From: Sphingomonas qomolangmaensis
GTDB taxonomy: Bacteria > Pseudomonadota > Alphaproteobacteria > Sphingomonadales > Sphingomonadaceae
NCBI RefSeq assembly: GCF_024496245.1
Contig: NZ_CP101740.1
Location: forward strand, 2,045,501-2,109,500
Direction of reading: 5' to 3'
Length of the DNA stretch: 64,000 bases
Shown here: positions 58,132 through 64,000 of the stretch, piece by piece
Layout: every line of letters starts with the position of its first letter
Position numbering within the stretch: position 1 is the stretch's first letter
Translations under genes and position numbers: made by a program
The notes under the pieces: model-generated
The model's database searches: none
Told to the model about the DNA's origin: nothing
The model's input: the letters and a program-made list of their open reading frames with translations, nothing else

Positions 58132-59361
58132 ATGCACCAGCCGAATCCACCAGCGTCGCTCGACCGCGCACCGATTCCGTTCGGCGAATTCGTGGCGATG
58201 GCGGCGGCGCTGATGGCGCTGACCGCGCTCGGCATCGATTCGATGCTCCCCGCGCTCCCCTCGATCGGTGAATCGCTGGGGGTGAACAGCCCGAATGATC
58301 GCCAGTTCGTCATCACCTCGTTCCTGATCGGCTTTGCGGTAGCGCAGCTGGCGCACGGGCCGCTCGCCGATCGCTTCGGGCGCCGTCCGGTGCTCGGCGT
58401 CGCGCTGCTGGTCGCGGTGGTAACCAACTTGCTCGCGGCGGTCGCGGGCAGCTACGAACTGCTGCTGGCCGCGCGCTTCGCCTCGGGCATGGCGGTGGCC
58501 GGCGCGCGGGTGGTGACCGTCGCGATGGTGCGCGACTGTTTCGCCGGGCGGGCGATGGCGCGGGTGATGAGCCTGGTGTTCGTCGTGTTCATGGCGGCAC
58601 CGGTGCTGGCCCCCGCCTTCGGCCAGATCGTGCTGCTGTTCGCGCCGTGGCGCTGGATTTTCGTCGGCATCGCCACCGTCGCCGCGGCGATCCTGGCCTG
58701 GTATTGGCTGCGGATGCCCGAGACGCTCGCGGTCGAGGATCGCAGCCCGCTCAATCCGCGGCAGCTCTGGTCGGGGTACAAGATCGTCGGCGGCGACCGC
58801 TATGCCGTGGGTTACACGATCGCGGCGGCGCTGCTGCAGGGCGGGTTGTTCGGCTTCATCAATTCGGTGCAGCAGATCATGGCCGACATCTTCGGCCGCC
58901 CCGAATTGCTGACGATCGTCTTCGCCGCCGTCGCCAGCACGATGGCGATCGCCAATTTCATGAATTCGCGCGTGGTGATGCGCTTCGGGACGCGGGTGCT
59001 GTCGCATTCGGCGCTGCTGGGGCTGATCGCAATCGCGGGCATTCATCTGGTCGTGGCGTGGACGGGGCTCGAGAGCCTGATCGTCTTTGCGGTGCTGCAG
59101 GCGCTGTTGATGGGCTGTTTCGGGCTTGCGGCGTCGAACTTCTCGGCGATGGCGATGGAGAATATGGGGCGGATCGCCGGGCTGGCGTCGAGCCTGCAGG
59201 GGTTCGTGTCGACGCTGGTCGGCGCAGTGATCGGCGCGTTCATCGGCCAGGCGTTCGATGGCACCACGGTGCCGCTGTACGGCGGGTTCTTCGTCTGCGG
59301 GATCGCCGCGCTGGGCGTCGTCTTCCTGGCCGAGCGCGGGCGGCTGTTCCACGCGCGCTGA
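58132..59361 (+). CDS. Bcr/CflA-type MFS exporter
   Basis: A 409-residue membrane protein with 12 hydrophobic segments and the Bcr/CflA pattern, including ALGIDSMLPALPSIGE and the loop motif GPLADRFGRRPVLG. It probably expels drugs or small metabolites. The ATG at 58132 (MHQPNPP) is preferred to the longer frame from 58000, which has a Cys/Arg-rich head. Confidence 0.9.
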   Translation: MHQPNPPASLDRAPIPFGEFVAMAAALMALTALGIDSMLPALPSIGESLGVNSPNDRQFVITSFLIGFAVAQLAHGPLADRFGRRPVLGVALLVAVVTNLLAAVAGSYELLLAARFASGMAVAGARVVTVAMVRDCFAGRAMARVMSLVFVVFMAAPVLAPAFGQIVLLFAPWRWIFVGIATVAAAILAWYWLRMPETLAVEDRSPLNPRQLWSGYKIVGGDRYAVGYTIAAALLQGGLFGFINSVQQIMADIFGRPELLTIVFAAVASTMAIANFMNSRVVMRFGTRVLSHSALLGLIAIAGIHLVVAWTGLESLIVFAVLQALLMGCFGLAASNFSAMAMENMGRIAGLASSLQGFVSTLVGAVIGAFIGQAFDGTTVPLYGGFFVCGIAALGVVFLAERGRLFHAR

Positions 59362-59455
59362 ACCACGCGAGGTCGACGGAACGCCTGCGCGACCCATCCG
59401 TTCGCGCTAGCATGGACCGGGGCAATCGCGCCCCGCCCCGACGAAGAGGTGCAGC

Positions 59456-59788
59456 ATGGGTGGCCGCCAGATTCCAGAACAAGGTCCCAATGACGACGGG
59501 TATGACGAGGAAGGCTATGACGAGAGCCAGCGCGCCGAGATCCTCGAGGTCACGCGCGACGGCCCCAGCGACGGCAACCTGCTGACCGACATCGCCCCCG
59601 ATCTTGGCGACACCGGTGACGAGGACGAGCTTTCGATGACTGCCGATGAGGTGGGCGAGGAAGACGAAGACGCCGAGACCGACGAGGACGACCAGGACGA
59701 GGATGAACTCCAGGAGGATTTCGACGAGGACGAACTGTCCGAAGACGATGATCTGGCCGACGCCGACAAGGATGCGCTCGAACCCTGA
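59456..59788 (+). CDS. Very acidic small protein
   Basis: A 110-residue protein in which roughly two of five residues are Asp or Glu, with runs such as EEDEDAETDEDDQDEDELQ. It has no hydrophobic core, signal or Cys and is probably disordered. Codon use fits neighbours and AGAGGTG lies about 8 bases before the ATG, so it is likely real. Function unknown; DNA-mimic or chaperone-binding roles are possible but unsupported. Confidence 0.7.
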   Translation: MGGRQIPEQGPNDDGYDEEGYDESQRAEILEVTRDGPSDGNLLTDIAPDLGDTGDEDELSMTADEVGEEDEDAETDEDDQDEDELQEDFDEDELSEDDDLADADKDALEP

Positions 59789-59858
59789 TCGGCCGCCTGC
59801 CGTTGACGGTGCCCGGGGAGCTTGCGACACTCGCTCCCCGGCCCTTGCGGAGTGGATG

Positions 59859-60704
59859 ATGCGCACGATCCTGTACCTGCCGCTGGCATGGTTGGCTGGC
59901 TGTGGCGGCGAACCCGCACCGCGCGAGAACGACATGGCCGCGAATGTCGTGCAGCCCGCGCTTCCCGACATGCCCGCCGACCCGCCGATGCCCGGACCCC
60001 AGCCCGATGCCGATATCGCGGGCATATCGGCCGCACCCCATGCCCAGCCGGTGACCCCGGCGCAGACGATGGCCGAGGAGCCCGGCCCCGCGGTCGCTGC
60101 AGCGGTGACTCGCCGGTATTTCGACCGGATCGCAGCGGGCAAGGCCGATGCCGCGTGGGAGTTATGGGATGAGGATGGCCGCGCCTCGGGCATGAGCCGG
60201 CGGGGCTTCGCCGACAGCTTCAAACGCTATGCGACCTATCGCGCGACGGTGGGGACACCGGGCCCGATGGAAGCGGGCGCCGGCCAGCGCCACGTCACCA
60301 TTCCGGTCGAGATCAGCGGCACGCTGCGCGACGATACGCCCTACGCGATGGCGGGAACGGTGACGCTCCACCGAACCGGCGTGATTGACGGTGCGACCGC
60401 GGCGAAGCGCCAATGGCGGATCAGCAGCGCCGATCTCATCCCGCGCCAGGTCGCGGTGCCGACCCCTAACGTCACCGCGCGCTACGCCTGCGCCGATGGT
60501 GCACAGATCGACGCGACGTTCGATAATGTCGCGAGCACGGTCACGCTGCGTAGCGGCGAACAAACGCTGGGGACGCTGCGCCAGCAACCCGCCGGATCGG
60601 GCATCCACTACGCCGGCGATGGGCTCGAATTGCGCGACAAGGGCGACGATGCGACGATCACTCTCCCCAACCAGCCGCCGCTGACCTGCACCGCAGCCCA
60701 ATGA
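59859..60704 (+). CDS. Lipoprotein with C-terminal MliC-type lysozyme inhibitor domain
   Basis: A 281-residue lipoprotein. The signal ends in WLAGCGGE (lipidated Cys near residue 15). A Pro/Ala-rich linker leads to a middle region (about 80-195; ITRRYFDRIAAGKADAAWEL-like start), and the C-terminal 75 residues match MliC (ARYACADGAQI... TLPNQPPLTCTAAQ, with the two conserved Cys). MliC proteins block host c-type lysozymes. The ATG at 59859 is 7 bases after GGAG; ATG 59856 is the alternative. Its stop overlaps the thioesterase start by four bases. Confidence 0.82.
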   Translation: MRTILYLPLAWLAGCGGEPAPRENDMAANVVQPALPDMPADPPMPGPQPDADIAGISAAPHAQPVTPAQTMAEEPGPAVAAAVTRRYFDRIAAGKADAAWELWDEDGRASGMSRRGFADSFKRYATYRATVGTPGPMEAGAGQRHVTIPVEISGTLRDDTPYAMAGTVTLHRTGVIDGATAAKRQWRISSADLIPRQVAVPTPNVTARYACADGAQIDATFDNVASTVTLRSGEQTLGTLRQQPAGSGIHYAGDGLELRDKGDDATITLPNQPPLTCTAAQ

Positions 60705-61108
60705 AGCCCTTTACCCGAGCGATCACCGCCGGCCCCCAGGACATCGACGAGCTCGGCCACGTCAACAATGCAGTGTGGGTGCGCTGGATCCAAGACGTCG
60801 CCGTGGCGCACTGGGCGGCAGTGGCGTCGTCCGAGCATGCCGCCGCCTATATCTGGGTCGTGATCCGCCACGAGATCGATTATCGCGGCAATGTCGCGGC
60901 GGGCGAGACGGTGACCGCCGAAACCTGGGTCGCCGAGCCGCCGCGCGGCGCGCGCTTCGATCGCCATATGCGCTTCGTCGCGAGCGACGGGCGGGTGAAG
61001 GTCGAGGCGAAGACCACTTGGGCGCTGCTCGACCGCGCGAGCGGCAGGCTGCTGCGCGTGCCCGCCGAGGTCGCGGCGCCCTTCCTGGAAGGAAGCAGCG
61101 CAACCTGA
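60701..61108 (+). CDS. Hotdog-fold acyl-CoA thioesterase (4-HBT type)
   Basis: A 135-residue thioesterase of the 4-hydroxybenzoyl-CoA/YbgC type. The catalytic Asp is in QDIDELGHVNNAVWVRWIQD, a pattern conserved in the family. The remaining strands ending in TTWALLDRASGRLLRVP match the hotdog fold. Its ATG overlaps the MliC lipoprotein stop (ATGA), so both are made together. The acyl substrate is unknown. Confidence 0.85.
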   Translation: MKPFTRAITAGPQDIDELGHVNNAVWVRWIQDVAVAHWAAVASSEHAAAYIWVVIRHEIDYRGNVAAGETVTAETWVAEPPRGARFDRHMRFVASDGRVKVEAKTTWALLDRASGRLLRVPAEVAAPFLEGSSAT

Positions 61109-61118
61109 CCGCACGCGT

Positions 61119-62912
61119 TCAGTCGGCCAGCACGAGCCGGTTGCGACCCGTTCGCTTGGCCTGATACAAGGCGCCATCGGCGGCGCGCATCGCGGCCTCG
61201 CGCCCCTGATCGGCGGAGATGCCGGCGACCCCGGCGCTCACCGTAGCGCGGATCGTCGCCCCCGCATCGTCATGGATCACCGTGCTTGCAAACGCCTCGC
61301 GCAGCCGATCGCACACCAGCCCCGCCTGTGCCGGCGAGGTATCGGGCAGCAATATGCCAAATTCTTCGCCGCCGAGCCGCGCGACCAAATCGTCCGACCG
61401 GGTCGCATCGATCGCGATCGCGGCGAAGCGCCGCAGCATCCGATCGCCGGCGTCGTGGCCGAAACCGTCGTTGATCGCCTTGAAGTTATCGATATCGAAG
61501 ATCGCGACGCAGCCCTCGGCAGGCGGGTCGAGCAGCGCCGAGGCAGCAAATGCATCGACCGCTTCGTTGAAGATGCGGCGGTTGCCTAGTCCGGTCAACG
61601 GATCGGTCGATGCCGCCCGCGTCAATTCGGCTTCGGCGAGCTTGCGCTTCGAAATGTCGCGGATCGCGCAGACCATGTCGAACCCCTGGCGTGTCTCGAC
61701 GGCGCGGAAGCGCGATTCGAGCCACACGCCCTGCGGGTCGATCGCAAGCAAGCCGCGATATTCGATCATATGGGTGACGCCCGGCTGTTCGATCGCGGTG
61801 CGATAGGCCTCGCGCATCCGGGCCTGGTCTTCGGGCGCGATCAGTTCGACCACGTTGGTCCCGGTCATCGTCTCGGCGGTATAGCCGCCGCCGAACAGCG
61901 CGACCGAAGGCGAAATATAGCTGATGATGCCGGTCGAATCCATCGTCAGCACCACGTCGGTCGCGTTCTCCGACACCAATCGGTAGCGCGCCTCGCTGAT
62001 CGCCAGCCGGTCAAGGATTTCCTTGCGGCGGCGCAGATCGGCCGCCGCTGGCAACACCGTCAGCACCATGACCGCGAGGTAGAATTGCAGGAACTGGATG
62101 CGGAACGCCGCCGGCGCGTCGATCAGCGAGATCGGCCCGTCGCCGCGCAACGTCATCACGGTGGCGACCAGCGCCACGATGGCGATCGAGATCGCGGCAC
62201 CGATCCGACCGACGCGGAAGGTCGCCATCATCACCGGCAGGATCGGCAGGAACAGCAGTGGCAGCGCATGCTGGGCAAAGACCAGGATTGCCACCGTGCT
62301 CACCATGATGCCCAGGAATGCTGCCTCGATCCGCTCGGCGCGGTCGGTGTCGCGCAGCCAGGCGGCGGCGTCGCCGCGGAGCAGCAGCAACATGATCGGC
62401 GTGAGCGTGATGGCGCCCAGTGTGTGCCCTGCCGCCCAGTTGAGCCAATTGTCCCAATAGGGCGTCGCGGTTGCCAAGGCCGCGACCGCAGCGCCGGGAA
62501 ACGCGCTGATGATCGACACGCCAGCCGATGCGACGATCAGCGTGCCGACCTGGCCGAACGACGCCAGGGTAGCCGCGCCTTCGGTGTCGCGGGCGCGCAG
62601 GCACCACCCGAACAGCGCCGATTCGAACGCGCAGACTACCCCCATCGGTACCGCCGCGACCGGCCCCACCCCCACGATCGCGGTAACGACGGCATCGCCC
62701 AAAGCGCCCAGCAGCATCACGACCGGCCAGCGACGCAGCGGCAGGCTCGCAAGATACGGACCGAGCACCGCGGTCGCCAGCCAAAGGCACGCGACCCCGC
62801 CGCCGAATCGCGTGAAGGCGATCGGGCCGACGGTGGCTACGAAGAAACCCAGCGCTACCAATATCGTAGCGGTTTGATCTGGGGCTGTGAATCGAGAACG
62901 CTGCGAAGCCAT
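61119..62912 (-). CDS. MASE1-PAS-GGDEF diguanylate cyclase
   Basis: A 597-residue membrane protein. Residues about 15-290 have eight to nine hydrophobic segments of the MASE1 sensor type, followed by a PAS domain (about 300-425; ISEARYRLVSENATDVVLTMDS) and a cyclase domain (about 430-595) with an active GGEEF (514-518). It should make c-di-GMP in response to a signal sensed in the membrane or by PAS. No EAL domain is attached. It is convergent with the thioesterase gene (10 bases). Confidence 0.93.
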   Translation of the reverse strand: MASQRSRFTAPDQTATILVALGFFVATVGPIAFTRFGGGVACLWLATAVLGPYLASLPLRRWPVVMLLGALGDAVVTAIVGVGPVAAVPMGVVCAFESALFGWCLRARDTEGAATLASFGQVGTLIVASAGVSIISAFPGAAVAALATATPYWDNWLNWAAGHTLGAITLTPIMLLLLRGDAAAWLRDTDRAERIEAAFLGIMVSTVAILVFAQHALPLLFLPILPVMMATFRVGRIGAAISIAIVALVATVMTLRGDGPISLIDAPAAFRIQFLQFYLAVMVLTVLPAAADLRRRKEILDRLAISEARYRLVSENATDVVLTMDSTGIISYISPSVALFGGGYTAETMTGTNVVELIAPEDQARMREAYRTAIEQPGVTHMIEYRGLLAIDPQGVWLESRFRAVETRQGFDMVCAIRDISKRKLAEAELTRAASTDPLTGLGNRRIFNEAVDAFAASALLDPPAEGCVAIFDIDNFKAINDGFGHDAGDRMLRRFAAIAIDATRSDDLVARLGGEEFGILLPDTSPAQAGLVCDRLREAFASTVIHDDAGATIRATVSAGVAGISADQGREAAMRAADGALYQAKRTGRNRLVLAD

Positions 62913-62966
62913 GGCTTGTGCCTAATGCAACGAAGTTAAGGCCGGTTTATCGATAGTTGCACGGCG

Positions 62967-63911
62967 TTAGTCCGGCGGCGTACCCAAAGCCGCTTGCCAC
63001 GCGAAAATTTCGTCGTCGCGGCGGCGGCGCAGGGTGACCGGGCCCGCCGTGGCGTTGGCAAGGTCGATCTCGACGCTGGCGTCATAGTCGAAGCTGGCGT
63101 TGCCCGCGATCGCGATTCGCGCGTCCTGGCTAGCGCTCGCCACCACGCGCCCGCCGCGGTTGCGCACGGTCACCGGTGCGCCGAAGCCGATGCGGCCGGT
63201 GAGGCCGGCGGCGAACACCGACGCCCCCATCGCGCTGCCGCAGCTGTCGGTCAGGCCGACGCCGCGTTCATAGGTGCGCACGAAGAGTTCGCCATGGTCG
63301 ACCGTGACGAAGCTGACATTGGCGCGGCCCGGGATCAGCGGCGGTGCGGCTTCGCACCAGTCGCCCAGGGCCACCAGTTCGGCCTCGTCGAGCGTGTCGA
63401 CGAAGGTGACGAGATGCGGGTTGGGCATCGCGACCGCGGTGAAGCGCCGATCGCTCGGCAGGCCGGGAATCGCCGAGTCGATCAACTCGGGGGCATCGAT
63501 GCGCAGCCCGACATCGGCGGTGCGCGTCGATACCGGGCCGACATCGGTGCGGATCGTGACGACGCCAGGCGCGAGCGGATCGGCGATCGCGGCGTCGGCA
63601 GTGCTGGTGGGCAGCGACACCCGGGCTTCGACGAGTCCGGTGGCCTCGAAGCCCAGCCGCGCGACGCAGCGAAGCCCGTTGAGGCAGGTTTCGGATTCGC
63701 TGCCGTCGGGGTTCCACATCCGCTGCCCGAACGCGGCACCGCCATTGCCTTCGACCAGCACCAGCAGCCCGTCGCCGCCGACCGGCCCCGCGCGATCGGC
63801 GAGCGCGATCGCGATCGCCGACCAGGTCGCGTCGTCGAGCGCCAAGGCGCGGCCGTCGATCAGCGGGAAGTCGTTGCCCGAACCCTGGCATTTGATGAAA
63901 TCGATCTGCAT
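62967..63911 (-). CDS. dapF: Diaminopimelate epimerase
   Basis: A 314-residue enzyme that converts LL- to meso-diaminopimelate for lysine and peptidoglycan. The family start FIKCQGSGNDFPLIDG is clear. The two catalytic Cys are in CLNGLRC and DSCGSAMGAS, but the flanking residues diverge from the usual NGARC and ACGTGA. Sequence is more divergent than standard DapF, so a related epimerase is possible. ATG 63911 is preferred to the GTG at 63959, as the conserved part begins at once. Confidence 0.85.
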   Translation of the reverse strand: MQIDFIKCQGSGNDFPLIDGRALALDDATWSAIAIALADRAGPVGGDGLLVLVEGNGGAAFGQRMWNPDGSESETCLNGLRCVARLGFEATGLVEARVSLPTSTADAAIADPLAPGVVTIRTDVGPVSTRTADVGLRIDAPELIDSAIPGLPSDRRFTAVAMPNPHLVTFVDTLDEAELVALGDWCEAAPPLIPGRANVSFVTVDHGELFVRTYERGVGLTDSCGSAMGASVFAAGLTGRIGFGAPVTVRNRGGRVVASASQDARIAIAGNASFDYDASVEIDLANATAGPVTLRRRRDDEIFAWQAALGTPPD

Positions 63912-63987
63912 GCGCCGCACATAGGGCGGCGCGGACGGGTTGGCGAGATTTGTCGGCACGTCGGCGCGCGGCTAGGGTCGCGCGACG

Positions 63988-64000
63988 ATGCCGCCGCCCC
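63988..64000 (+). other. Possible start of a truncated gene at window end
   Basis: An ATG at 63988 opens a frame that runs off the window. Only four codons are visible, so no function can be read. It may not be a gene. Confidence 0.2.

Overview
The window reads as a chromosomal segment of a high-GC alphaproteobacterium, most likely of the order Sphingomonadales (Sphingomonas-like). The pointers are the gene neighbourhoods (Mth938-like gene after secF; divK beside a DUF3572 gene; hom and glpX close together; TorF-type porin), the protein sequence style, and intergenic double-hairpin repeats of the kind common in these genomes. This placement is inference; no rRNA or taxonomic marker was compared. 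Apart from one cluster, the window is mostly housekeeping and ordinary accessory genes. No insertion sequence, prophage or CRISPR array was seen.

Layout. 0-5 kb: EamA transporter, a tiny exported Cys/His-rich peptide, then the minus-strand yajC-secD-secF and Mth938-like gene of the Sec accessory complex. 5-10.7 kb: a soluble CBS-type chemoreceptor, tRNA-Pro(GGG), a GAF-GGDEF-EAL protein, a family 5 uracil-DNA glycosylase divergent from folK, and tRNA-Lys(TTT). 10.8-20.6 kb: six tightly packed minus-strand genes of mostly unknown function, the most unusual locus here. In transcription order they encode an unknown 470-aa protein, a 427-aa protein with a possible TULIP/BPI-like lipid-binding layout, an endonuclease/exonuclease/phosphatase-fold enzyme, a 1345-aa beta-rich protein, a long-chain polyprenyl diphosphate synthase translationally coupled to it, and a 283-aa protein weakly resembling the first. 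21-24 kb: a divergent GH54-type arabinofuranosidase with a lamin-tail domain interrupted by beta repeats.

24-30.4 kb: a PAS-GGDEF-EAL protein, a small membrane protein, rpmG, divK, a DUF3572-HAD-Rid run, and a TorF-like porin. 30.5-37.6 kb: a CocE-type hydrolase, an ABC-2 exporter, a lipoprotein, and an M48 protease with TPRs coupled to a DsbA-like thiol oxidoreductase. 37.7-49.6 kb: RNase E, AMIN-amidase, PBP1A, prfB, a lipobox-bearing methyltransferase, a short RadC-like protein, thyA-folA and ribF. 49.8-64 kb: ileS (carrying two in-frame palindromic elements), lspA, a DUF3035 lipoprotein, glpX, hom, an isopenicillin-N-synthase-like oxygenase, a Bcr/CflA exporter, an acidic protein, an MliC-domain lipoprotein, a thioesterase, a MASE1-PAS-GGDEF cyclase and dapF.

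How parts work together. YajC-SecD-SecF pull secreted proteins through SecYEG. LspA, the M48 protease, the DsbA-like protein, PBP1A and the amidase serve envelope maturation. ThyA and DHFR form the thymidylate cycle and FolK supplies folate. Three GGDEF proteins and DivK point to c-di-GMP and cell-cycle signalling. The six-gene cluster brings together a prenyl-diphosphate synthase, a phosphoesterase-fold enzyme and several proteins that could bind lipid. A prenyl-lipid making and carrying module is a reasonable hypothesis, but it is untested.
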